From Aplectana chamaeleonis (lineage: Eukaryota; Nematoda; Chromadorea; Rhabditida; Cosmocercidae): 64,000 nt of DNA. The translations under genes and the position numbers were made by a program. The DNA is taken from the NCBI GenBank assembly GCA_029168955.1, contig JAPDOI010000897.1, positions 186,001 to 250,000 of the forward strand, read 5' to 3'. The notes below the pieces were generated by a model. The model ran no database searches. It was not told the DNA's origin and saw only the letters and a program-made list of their open reading frames with translations. Positions 32,360 through 43,400 of the stretch are shown here, piece after piece. Every line of letters starts with the position of its first letter. Within the stretch, counting starts at the first letter, position 1.

Positions 32360-33013
32360 AGAAAGTCTTCGGCTTTTTCTGGCTATCCTGGTCACACTTC
32401 ACGAAATGAAGCATTCTCAATATCTCTGCAGAAAACACAATTTGCATAGCGGAAAAAAGTTGCAGCTCAATCAGATGGTGCACCTATTCGGTCTATACGC
32501 GAAATATCTGGATGGACAATTCCGTTCAATTTTTTTTTGTTTCTGCTTATTTGCTCAGAAAATAACAGCTACTCTGATTCAATCAACATCCGGCCCGGGC
32601 AGCGCTGGCCTGCGACAGTTGTTGTTGTTTGGTTTTGAAGTTAAATTGATTCTGTTAAAGTGAAAGTGGTGTTTAATTCCCGTCGCAGTAGCTGATGTTA
32701 TCTCCCACATTCATTCTGTAGTAGAGACTCGGAATGACGTCTCGCATACAGCGACTCATCTTCACCGATGTGTGCTATCCTAAGGCCGGATTCATCAATG
32801 TGATAACCCTGGGTTCATCGATTTGGATTGGGTTCATGTCGATAATTAACGAGGTTGTGCTCAAGCTGAATGCAAACCACATCGGCAGACCCAGGGCAAT
32901 TATTAATCGGATCTCTAGTAATCATCTGTGTTCATCTACTACTGCCTTCAGCCGCAATCTGAACACAATCTTTCCATCTGTAATTATTTTACCTATTTGG
33001 GCCGGTTTCTAGA
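32360..33013. other. No gene recognised downstream of ASP-like gene
   Basis: This holds the 3' flank of the ASP-like gene. No AATAAA was seen close to the stop. Near 32786 GGCCGGATTCATCAAT resembles the terminus of the MITE at 36164-36399, so a partial copy may lie here. Confidence 0.5.
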
Positions 33014-33021
33014 CCTCGGAA

Positions 33022-33422
33022 CAGGGTTGAGCAGACCGTTGCGACCGGTGATCAAAATTTTACGGCCCCCCCTGTTGACCAAAACTTTAACGAACCTCCT
33101 CCCCTGGGATGAAGAAATTTTCATTCGTGGCTTATCGTCGGCTAAAAATTTGGGAATTTGAATACATGTAATAGCGAAAGTAATATGTAAATATGAACAA
33201 TATATGGATAATGTGTCCCCCAAATCTACAATGAAGCACGCGAAATGAGAATAATTGCTTCAAAATGCAGTAGAATAGTGTCGATGTGGATATGAATACG
33301 TTATTCATAACCACATCGACATTTTTTCCAAAAATTTTACGAGCCCCCCCCCTCTAAGTTTCATTTTTTTCGAAATTTTTACGACCCCCCGTTGCGACCG
33401 GCCGCAAGCCTGTCCAACCCTG
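33022..33422. mobile_element. hAT-type MITE with perfect 8-bp target duplication
   Basis: The element starts CAGGGTTGAGCAGACC and ends GCCTGTCCAACCCTG, with CCTCGGAA on both sides (33014-33021, 33423-33430). An 8-bp duplication with CAGGG-type ends is diagnostic of hAT. The interior holds C-runs and a hairpin (GTCGATGTGG, about 33281-33321). It is non-autonomous. Confidence 0.92.
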
Positions 33423-33430
33423 CCTCGGAA

Positions 33431-34772
33431 CTCCGCTTTCCGATTTCCAAAAAATAGGTGCGCAACACGAAACCAATAGAACCAAGAGAAAATAGCGTCA
33501 AATTCTCCTGCTTAGATGGTTATCCCTTCACAGGACGTAAGGCCTTAATTAATGTTCCATGCACGAATAACCGGGCGCCTTCAGTGATCGAGTACTCCCA
33601 GAAGGAACATTAATATTGGCGTGGAAAGCATATAGAATCAAGAGGAAGCACGCTTATCGTCGTAAAAGTGTATAGTGGTAGTAGGAGCGAGGAAGCCGCT
33701 TTCGTCTTTTCATATACAGTTTACCGCTATGTTAAAAGGTCATGGAGCGCTTGCGGCCAACTTACTACATCGATCGACAGCACAGCTGATATTCTGGGGA
33801 AGCTATCCTCTGTTTCCGAGTGTGATTTATTTCCGTTCGTCGCGTGCGTACGCTCTCCCACAATTTCTCGCAGTCTCTACCCTCGCTCCGCACAAGCGCG
33901 CGAGGGAACAGAGTAAATCTGGTTCGGAACCGGAGGATACGTGTTCTCGTTTCTTTGTCACACTTGTTTCTGCTTTATTTTTATTTCTGACTCTTGATCT
34001 CGCTAATAAAGGCTTTTCTTAGTGCTTGAGAGGAGTTTGTCATTTGTTCGGGCTTGGTAGTGTTTTCTTTTCAAAAATCGACTTCAACTATTGAAAAAAA
34101 AAACCTTCATGCACTAATAGAAGCCCCTATTCGCAATATTAAGGGAGTCCAAAACAAAAACAGAGCAGAAACCATTAAGAGAAAATAGTTTTTCCGGTTC
34201 GGTTTGAAAAAAAAAGTAATTATAACAATAAATTAATCAATTGTGTACTCGCCGCTACTTGCCACTTCCTCCCACCTCACGACCGATTCCTTAATGCCGT
34301 TTCGCCAAAAATCACCCGGTCTGGTGTCGAAGAAGTTGTTAGGCCAGCTTTCAGGTCCTATTCGCCGTCGAAGGTAACACCCCTCATTTGATTCGACATG
34401 TATAAAGAAAAAGATGGACAGCTTCCGTAGAAGTTCTCCGGAGGAATTTTTCGGAAGCTATCCATCTTTTTCTTCATTCACACACTGTTTCCATTTTCTC
34501 TGTCAGCTCGCGTTACGTTGCAGTTTTGCGCGAACCTACCGCAACCTGAAAAAAAGTTCGTAAAATCTCCAGAAATGTTTTTCTAAATCACTATTTTTCC
34601 CCACAAAGACAGAATGAACCATTTTTTGGGATTTTTCCACTATGCTTATCTAGTGGCTTATAACGTGTCATGCGAGTGCGTAGTTTCAGCAATGTCTGGC
34701 CACTATCCTGAAAATCGTCAAATAAAAAGCCCGCGGTTACCTGCAGTTTACCGCGAACTTACCGCGAGTTAA
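33431..34772. other. No gene recognised; one hairpin
   Basis: Open frames between 33660 and 34020 show no family motif. At about 34404-34475 AAAGAAAAAGATGGACAGCTTCC is mirrored by GGAAGCTATCCATCTTTTTC, a foldback of about 22-bp arms. Confidence 0.55.
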
Positions 34773-35240
34773 AGGTATCGCGCGCAAAAAAAAAAGTGTC
34801 TTATTGTTTATATATTTTTGGGTAGGCAAGCTCTTGAGGTAAGCGATAATAGCAAAGAGACCCTCAAAAAACCCCAGCTTTCAGAAAATAACGCGCTTAA
34901 AAACCTTTTGAAAAAATGATTTTTCACCTCCTCCGTCGAATTCGGTGTGTCCTGTCCGATACGTCCGAAGTTTTTCTGAACGTCTAAAGTGGTTTTACGC
35001 TTTAAACTTTCTAGGTGAGAAGATTTCCTTTGCCTTTTTCCTACCAAAATCACTTGAAAACAAAAAGCTTTCACAGTGCAAGTTTTGATGATAAGTTTTG
35101 GATGAAGGAGTTTGGATGACCCCTTCCAACCTCATAACCCTACGCTTTTGACGCGCCAAAGTTTACCGGTGTGGTACATCGGGCTCATTCATGAAATTGA
35201 GTAAAAAAATGGAAAGTTCTTTCCAGCGCGAACGATGCCT
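34773..35240. mobile_element. TTAA-type MITE, relative of 2677-3213
   Basis: TTAA at 34769-34772, then AGGTATCGCGCGC. The right end is CCAGCGCGAACGATGCCT followed by CCAA, a likely mutated TTAA that also begins the next element. Confidence 0.7.
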
Positions 35241-35244
35241 CCAA

Positions 35245-35629
35245 AGGCAGCAGACACGCTCAAAAATTGTATTGATTTTATATCATAAATCAAAGGTTTG
35301 AAGCTAGTAGTGTGGCAAACTAACAAAAAAACCTACGAAAACTGCATGCAAATAGAGGAATAACGACCGTTTTTGTTATGGGGTAAAATTAGCCTGTACT
35401 AGAACGGTTACCTCGTTGGAAGCTTCAAAAACCAGCCGAAGTGACCGTATTCGTATGATGAGGGGGCGGAGTTGGAAGCTCATGGGCGTGGTTGACGAAA
35501 ACTGTCGACTCAAATTTAGTAGTTTCCACTGGTTTTTGACGCTGCCAACGGCGTGAGCGTTCTACTGGAGGCCATACGACCCAAGTAGCGTAGTTATCTC
35601 ATCAACTTTTTCGAGCGTGTCTGCTGCTT
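35245..35629. mobile_element. TTAA-type MITE, family 'GGCAGCAGACACGCTC'
   Basis: AGGCAGCAGACACGCTCAAAAA at the left and TTTTTCGAGCGTGTCTGCTGC at the right, next to TTAA. The interior (e.g. AAAGGTTTGAAGCT, TAACGACCG) matches the element at 45527-45998. It abuts 34773-35240 with only the four shared target bases between. Confidence 0.75.
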
Positions 35630-36163
35630 TTAACTCGCGATTTGAATTGCATTTACTGCCACCGCGTAGTCATTAGAAATGAAAAGGTTTCTTTGCATGG
35701 GTTTAGATGTTAGAATTCCTCGCGGTCCGACATATAGACAACTGCTCCCTATACGATGTTTCAATTCCCTTGAATTTTTCTTCCTCGGTTTCCTCGCACG
35801 GATACAAAGCTCACATTCCTGAGTTAGAAAAAACGGGAAACTTCTCCATTATTAATATCATTGTTATGATGCTCTGCAGTAAGCTGGTAAGTGAAGCCTA
35901 GCTCGCTCGAATAAGTCCGAGAGGAGCAAGTAGCGGAGCGGCCGTTCAAGGCAAAATAACAGTGACAAGGAGATTTCGACATGATAAGCCTCACTTCCAC
36001 CGGCTCAACATGGGGGAGCTAGGCTATATGTACTCAGTTGCTCTCAGTCTAGTAGCCGGAAAAGCATCTACCTGTCGTGCCCAGCTCTACAGACTAGCAA
36101 CACCTGTTGAAAATTTGGCTTCCGTTGTGAATGTCTCTGAATTTCGAATAATATCAACATCCT
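35630..36163. other. No gene recognised
   Basis: An open frame at 35707-35901 runs into a GTAAGTGA donor-like site but has no acceptor, homologous motif or partner exon that I can identify. Confidence 0.5.
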
Positions 36164-36399
36164 GGGGCCGGATTCATAATGCGTGCCGTTTGGTAGGGGT
36201 AAAGGCGTCGGCACTTCTGATGATTACCCCGTAAGAGCCTATGGTATCCTACCAGAGCAGTGTCTCAGCTGCCCCAGCCTCTTAGCTGGGTAGGCCAAGG
36301 GCGCTGTCGGTTAGCGATCTTCCGCTTTCGCAGGGTAACTATCAACGTGCCGATGCCTTTACCTCTACCCAGCAGTGCCGCATTGATGAATCCGGCCCC
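36164..36399. mobile_element. MITE with about 50-bp TIRs
   Basis: GGGGCCGGATTCATAATGCG and GTAGGGGTAAAGGCGTCGGC at the left are mirrored at the right (GCCGATGCCTTTACCTCTAC, CATTGATGAATCCGGCCCC). No target duplication is clear. Confidence 0.8.
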
Positions 36400-36623
36400 T
36401 GATGAGGTATCGCCAAAGCTGTTGGGTTTCTCTTCGGCTAGTAGCTACTCTGATATTCTTAGTTCCATTTCGCTCTATGGAGTTGAACTGTTCTATTATG
36501 ACCAATATAAGTGAGTAAAGTCTGACACTACCGAATTCGGCTACGCGATCGAGCCCCAACGGCTGCGCGTGGGCGCGCAGCGTGCTCACTTGTGTTAGAT
36601 AGGCTTCGGTGGAATGACTATGA

Positions 36624-36762
36624 TCGATCACTGGTCGAGAGATCGCCGCGTCGAACACATGCGGCACGCAGGCAAGCGAGGAGGTAATGGTCCTATCACT
36701 ACCTCCTCGCTTGCGTGCGTGTCACATGTATTCGACGCGGCGATCTCTCGACCAGTGATCGA
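36624..36762. repeat. Near-perfect palindrome, about 65-bp arms
   Basis: TGATCGATCACTGGTCGAGA through GCAAGCGAGGAGGTA is mirrored by TACCTCCTCGCTTGC through TCTCGACCAGTGATCGA, with about 12 bases between. It is probably a foldback element. Related words (ATCGAGTACAC) occur in the MITE at 39792. Confidence 0.85.
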
Positions 36763-37328
36763 CGATATCTTATCTCTGGAACATTCTGCAGCTATTCCTA
36801 GCATTCTTCGACTTCTGATTATCTGTCCTCTCGCAGGCTACCTAGCAGAAGTGAGCACGCGTCGCGACCGCACGCATCTGGTGAGTCTCCATCGCGTAAC
36901 CCACTGGGATCAGCAGAGTTGCAGCCACCGACTAGTGTTCGCCAAGCGTCAGCCTTGACGCGGCGATAAAGTGTTTTTGATGATTCACTTCGCGGCGTCG
37001 GTCTCTCCTTTCACGCCGCGTCGGTCGCTGTTGTCGCAAATAAAAAATAATAGATATTGCCCCCCCCCCCACCAGCTTTGCTATTCGCTGCGATTTGAAC
37101 TCTGCAGACTTCTGAAGACTCAAAGTTGAAGAATAAGTGCACGCGCCTTCCTGGAAAATTTTTCAAAAGTGTTGGCGTCGTGTCATAGTATATACTGTTA
37201 GACATACCTCCTAAGTGGCATCAGCAACGGTAAACCTTTGGTTGAAAGTTATCACTATAGGATGAAGATGAACATTCGGCTTGTTCAATCCCTATTGGAA
37301 TACGCAGTGCATGCGAAGTCTATGCTTA

Positions 37329-38418
37329 CAAGGGAAATATACGAAGCGTAGGTCGGATCTGCCAAAACGACTAGTGCCATTAGTATCTCTTGTGGCTCAA
37401 TAGTAAATCTGCGCAGTATCCCGCTTCGGGCCGCAGGTTCCAAGAAATTACAAGCTTAAAAAGCTCATTTTTTGTGCTTTTTGTATTTTCCAAAAAGCGC
37501 GTTAGTCTTCGGAAAATTCGGAAACGGACATCATAAATGTGTTCAGCGCCCAAAACTACCCCACTGAGCAAGGTTTGGGTGAAGGCACATTTTCTATACT
37601 TTGTCCAGACTGATAGCGTTTTGGACTTGTACGGATTTTCGGTTGGGCGTTTATTTCTACCAATTGAGGGCTCTGGAAGCGTTTCAGAAAAATTGTCCAT
37701 ATTTGACTTAAAGTTCTCCCAGAAAGGTAGGGAGGTTTTTCGGGGCGCTGATTACGAATCTGTGGTTAATTAGTCGATTTTCCATAGTTTTCGGCTAATT
37801 TCGTTTGAAGCTTCCCAACCGGGAAAAATTTCGAGAGAAAAACGCCACTTTCGAGATTTCCGGTTTTTTACGATAGATGTGTTTCAAAATCATTCTCTGA
37901 GGGTTATTTGGAGTGCTAAACACGAATCTGGAGTCCGTTTATCGATCTTTTGCAGATTACGGTAGATTACGGTGGGTATACGGTAGTTTGGTAAAAATCT
38001 CAGATTTTACGCAAAGTTATACGGGGGTTATTCGGGGTGGAGAATACGAATATAACGTCCGTTTGTCGATTTTCAAAATACTAAGGTGGGTTTTGACCCC
38101 TAAATGACATGTTACCTACCGTATCCTACAGTAAACCTCAAAATTTCGACAAATGGACTCCAGATTCGTGTTCGCCACCCTAGATTATCCCTACATACAG
38201 CTTTTGAGCTGAATCCGAGAAAATTTTTTGGAACTCGCAAAAAAATGCCTGATGGGAAGGAACCCTTGCCTTTTCGTCAGGCTTCAAAAATGCTCATAAC
38301 TTTTTTGAACCTGCGGCTCGCGGCGGGATACTGCGCATTTTTACTATTGAGCCAGAAGAGATACTAACCATACTAGTCGTTTTGGCAGATCCGACCTACG
38401 CTTTTTATACTTCCCTTG
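37329..38418. mobile_element. TIR element with about 100-bp inverted ends, TTA target duplication
   Basis: Left CAAGGGAAATATACGAAGCG, GTAGGTCGGATCTGCC and AAACGACTAGT are mirrored at the right down to TTCCCTTG, with TTA outside both ends. The 1.09-kb body has no transposase; it contains repeated ACGGTAG-type words. A diverged relative lies at about 60640-61320. Confidence 0.8.
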
Positions 38419-39791
38419 TTAGAGACTTGGATGCTTTTCAGGGCTATACAATGGCATGCGGGGTCAGCCGACTTCCCAGTCAGTCATCTCCTTTGTCTCC
38501 TTACATAAATCTAGTACCGATTCGAGAACTCCGTAAGGTCAGCAGATCCGATTGATTCTGGGCGAGGATCCAACCCTGCCGTGTCGAGCGAATAGCAGGT
38601 GCATTTCGCCACTACACCACCTCAGCTCGGGACCATAGCGAGATAGAAGAGTTTAATATAGGGAGCTGCAGAGAAGGCGGGCGGGGTTTTCTAAACCAAT
38701 ATGTCTACCGTCTATGAGTCCGGTGACTTGTCTCTGAAATAAAATTCGGCGCAAATCGCAGTTCACGGATTTCCTGTTTTGTCAGATTTTGACTATCTTT
38801 CTAGGAAACATAAAAAATGGGCAGAAAACAGAAAACACACCCCTGGCGCCGATCACAATTATTTAGGAACACCAGATGCTCACTGGCAAACCATGAGTTT
38901 GCGGACTCCGGTATGAACAGAGTGCAATAATAATACTGAGGCTTTCATCGATGAAAGTTAGTAACTGTAAAAAAATTGGCTCCTCCACCATGAATCACTT
39001 TCCTGCCCGAATATCCTGCTGAGCATGTAATTTTTATTCAAAACTCAGTGCACAATCACAAAAAATAACGTAAAACTAATACTAAGCAAGCCTTCTACTT
39101 TCGTACAAACAACAACAAAAAAGCGAAAAGCGGTTCCGAGATAACCTACCTAATTTGCGGAAAAAAATCTTCTCATAATTTTTAAAAGAAGAACTGCATT
39201 AACATAACAGGGATGTTATTATGGAAAATGGAATTTGAGTACTTAAATAACTTGTTCAGAGGCGTCGCACGCTCAGGGAATCAGGGAACATTCCAATTTT
39301 TCCTCATTTGCAAAGTACTGCACGGTCGCAACGGACATTTGCTCTTTGAGAGTATCTCCGGAAGCATTCAGTGATAGATGGCTGGTGATGTACCCGCCTA
39401 TTTTCAGGTAGTGATCATATCCTGCGAATAAAGCATTTTTCTTGCATCAAACTGTGCAGCTTTCCTGATATTGGCGGAATCAAAAGTATGACGAAGAAAA
39501 ATGATGAGAGTTCCCTACGCGTACGATGCCTACAGCAGTGAATACGAATGAGGTGAACAGACATAAGCATGAGATAGATTAGGAATGACATCAGTTTCAT
39601 AGGAATAAGAATATAGAAGTGGAAAAAGGAGATCATAAACACAAAAACATACAACATCGCAACAATTTATAATCTACGTTCGATGTCCTTCCTGAGAGAA
39701 TAGTCGTGAACAATCACCACCCCGTGGTGGACCAAATCTACATCAAATCCCTGAAATTTTATTATGTTTGAATGCTGCAATGGAAATTGGC
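38419..39791. other. No protein gene recognised
   Basis: Apart from the tRNA-like stretch at 38545-38635 I see only AT-rich DNA with no family motif. Confidence 0.5.
38545..38635 (-). other. tRNA-like sequence (possible SINE head or tRNA pseudogene)
   Basis: On the minus strand, GAGGTGGTGTAGTGGCGAAA resembles a pol III A box and GGGTTGGATCCTCGCC resembles a B box (consensus GGTTCGANTCC). The distance is like that in a tRNA. The presumed anticodon arm pairs CCTGC with GCAGG but with a 15-base loop, so it is not a normal tRNA. Confidence 0.4.
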
Positions 39792-39973
39792 TTGTTGATC
39801 GAGTACACAGAATGAGAGCCGTCTAGGAACAGTTCGGCGGGCTTCATGCGACGCGCTCAGCGCTCCCACGGAGATTGATCCAGTACACCGGATGGGAGGC
39901 GCATAGTGGAGCAGTGCGGCAGTCAAATACATGATCCACTATGCGCCTCCCACCCTGTGTACTCGATCAACAA
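39792..39973. mobile_element. MITE with 19-bp perfect TIRs
   Basis: TTGTTGATCGAGTACACAG and its exact inverse bound 182 bp. A second inner palindrome (GGATGGGAGGCGCATAGTGGA and its mirror) lies in the right half. It sits about 90 bp beyond the minus-strand KLHL stop. Confidence 0.85.
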
Positions 39974-40059
39974 ATCGCGAAAAAATCTGAAAACCGTGCT
40001 GACACTCTAAAAAAAACCACTGTGGACCGATTCCTCAGATTAAGGGAGTTTACCTTGAA

Positions 40060-40431
40060 TCATTCTTCCTCATTCCCAGTGGCAAATTCATGTTCGGTCA
40101 GCTTACTGGGCGGAATTTTAATAATGCCCGCACTCAGCTCATATCTAGGGGATCTGAGTGGTGTTGTTAAGTCCCATTCATCGGTTTCTTCCTTGAACAC
40201 CTCCACTGAAGTATGAACTGAACCAGAGCTGATACTGAAACTTCAGGTTTGAAAAAAAATTCGAAGGCAGAAGAAGGAATATAGACAGACCCTCCAATGG
40301 CATAAATCACATTTCCATGAGTAACCAGCGACACACCAAAACGATCAGCCTGCATGGGAGTCACATGGGACCAGAGCATTGTGGCTGGATCGAAGCACTC
40401 GACGGAATTCAGATTGCTTCGACTACCACGC
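40060..40431 (-). other. KLHL copy 2, last two exons
   Basis: Exon 40431-40291 (141 bp) carries RGSRSNLNSVECFDPATM to NVIYAIGG. Exon 40234-40060 carries ISSGSVHTSVEVFKEE to TGA at 40062-40060. The acceptors are TATTTAG and GTTTCAG. Both match plus-strand copy exons in length and phase. Confidence 0.88.
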
Positions 40432-43400
40432 CTAAATATGCGGCACTGTCGTTCGGTATACTTTTTTGGCTCCCACTACTCCATTTTGAAAAAAAGGGTT
40501 TTGTAGCATGCTCATTAAATCAGTTCGTAAACGTGTTTGACATAACTTTGAGAACAGAATCGTATGGCTCAGAAGACAACGCCTACGCATCAACTCAACT
40601 CCACTCACTCACTCACTCACTCACTCACTCACTCTCACTCACTCACTCACTCACTCACTCACTCACTCACTCACTCTCACTCACTCACTCACTCACTCTC
40701 ACTCACTCACTCACTCACTCACTCACTCACTCTCACTCACTCACTCTCACTCACTCACTCACTCATTCCACTCACCCACTCTCTCTCTCTCACTAACTCA
40801 CTCTCACTCACTCACTCCACCACCACTCACTCACTCCACTCACTCACTCACTCACTCACTCTCACTCACTCACTCTCACTCACTCACTCTCACTCACTCA
40901 CTCACTCTCACCCCCCAGCGCCAACCAGTTCCTCTGCGAAACACGCAATTGATAGTGACGATTATCACCTCAGCTGTGAATCGAAACGTGTTTGGTGGCT
41001 AATTTTTCTTGTTTTCAACATGTCTTTGTCTTCAACTCGTAAACCATTTTTAAGAATCATCATTGGACAGATGGGGTGAGGATGATTTCTGTTGGGACGC
41101 AGCGGGACTCAATCGGACTCAGTCGGTGCATTGGTCCCGCCCTTGTACACATGAGAACCATCAGTATCGACCCGGGGAGGATTGCGGTGGGCATCAGACG
41201 GTCGCAGTCGAACTCGGCGGGTTGATTTTTTTGCACCCGTCTCCCACGAATTCGGTGCGTATCGACCCGGTGGGACTCAGTAGATCCACCGACTATGACG
41301 GGGGCCTCACACACTCATCCCACTGGCTGGCGACTGGCGGAGCGGAATGACCCCTCAAACAGTACACTGTTGCCGGTGCCATAGGAGCTCGTGTGGCCTG
41401 AACGATACGCTTCCATTGAAGGCACTATTCGCGATGAAAATCGCTTTTCTGTTTTTTGCCTATCTTGAAACCGGTCCCATTCTGATTCCAATGATGCTTC
41501 TGGAATCGTACAAGACCTTCTGGGAATGGAGTTATGGTACCTCAAAAATTGAGCTAGGGAAAATGGTGGACGAGTTGTCCGAGGCTTGTAACTTCCGTCT
41601 TTTGCAGCCAATGTATGCGAGCTGACCTGAGTAAGGAGAGAAGTTGAGAATGAAGGGAAGAACGGGGCTTTTGATCGGAAACCATCGCTCAACTCACGAT
41701 TTCGAGTGTTCCTTTGTTCAAGTCGAGGGGCGGAAGAGGCGGGACTTGCCCACAATGGCGGGGTTTTCCCACTTTTCTAAGCTGTTTTGCGACTCTTGGG
41801 TAGCTTTTCGTCCCGTTTTTTCGACGCTGTTCTGCTTCTGAGAGCCACGAGAAGCGTTTGTCAGGGAAAACTCGAGGATGAAGTTTATCGCGAACAGTGC
41901 CTTTAAGAACGATTAGCCGCAATTATTTTAGCATTAGCGACACTTCACCGTTGAGATTACGGATCAGCTTCGGCTTGCTTCAACCACGCCTGCCCGATCC
42001 TGTTCTGTATCTCTGTTGTGACCACTACCTTGCGCTGTTGTACCACCGATCCTAGCTACTTAAATTCCTCTACATGTTGGAGCTCGGCTCCTTCGAAGAA
42101 CACAAGCGCGTGAACTGTCTGACGTCATGACTTGGCCTTGTCCTTGTTCATCCGCAAAGCGTACGAATCCGCGATTTCTGCTATACCCTTCATCAAATTC
42201 GTAGCTTCCATATCAGTATCGGTGCACACAGCGCTATCGAACATCAAAAGTGAGGAGCTTGTTATCGTCATATTGGACCCCCCACCCCCCCCCCCCCTTC
42301 TATCTTTGGAAGCCTTTCTCATAATGGCGTCGACGACAGTGTTGAAGAGCAGTGGCGGGTGGTTTAATGAGTACAACAAGTAAACGACATACGTCGAGGA
42401 CGATGGAAATGGTTTAGCATCCCTGTATTGGAGGAGAATGGCAAATACAGAGGGCGGGCAGACACGGGGGCGGGCCAAATTCTTACCGGGGTAAGGCGTA
42501 GCGGTGTGACCGGTCCGTGAGAGGTGCGCCCCCCCCCCCTTCCAGCTCTGGAGTCGGTGCGGCCCCCTACCATCGAGGTTGTAACTTCAGCCCTTTGTGT
42601 GAACCAATTTGAGTAAAGTCTCTTCCGAACAATGCTTCAAAATGATTTTTCAGCGAAAGCGGACGTTACAGGTCAAGCCACACCGACCGCAATCGGCTCA
42701 AAATGGTCAGATTGACCTGGGACTCGGCCGACAGCTTTTTTAGTGGTCTCCTTCGAAACAAACTACACCAGCCCAATCTTAGAAAATTAATTTTTCGACC
42801 TCTCCAGATGTTCAAGTCCACACAGCGGTTTTTCGATTTTTCAGCTCCCCGAATGACACCTTCATCGTTGACTGCTTGGCTGCTGGAAGAGCTAACCAAG
42901 TAATATACTCACTTGTCGACCTGATAAAGCTTTGAAATCTGATCTAAGGGCATTTATCGCGAAAATCACACGGTGTAATGAGGCCCTTTTGAGGCCCAAA
43001 TCACACCGTCACATTTACAGCCGTCACACCGGCCGTAATCAGCTCAAAATGGTCGGATCGACCTGAGACTCGGCCGACAGCTTGCCTCATTCAAAATAAG
43101 CACTACACCAGCCCAATCCTAGAGAATTATTGTTTCGACCTCTCCAGACGCCTAAGTCCAGAAGACAGCGGTTTTTCGATTTTTCAGCTCCCCGAATGAC
43201 ACTTTCATCGTTGACTGCTTGGCTGCTGGAAGAGCTAACCAAAATTTACTAGCACAAATCACGGCATTGCCCTGACTCACTTCAAAATTGAAGACATGCG
43301 TTTTCAGAATTTTAAGTACTTTTTGATTCCGACATTTGGTCGTAATACATGCATTTCTTTCTGGAATTCCCTCTGACCACAGGTCAAATTCTTGAATCCC

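Noticed and set aside
35707..35901. 64-codon open frame before a GTAAGT site
   Set aside because: It could be an exon, but there is no acceptor-defined start, homolog or joining exon.
40317..41079. Long open frames rich in His-Ser-Leu-Thr
   Set aside because: They are translations of the (ACTC)n microsatellite, and one overlaps the kelch exon on the other strand.
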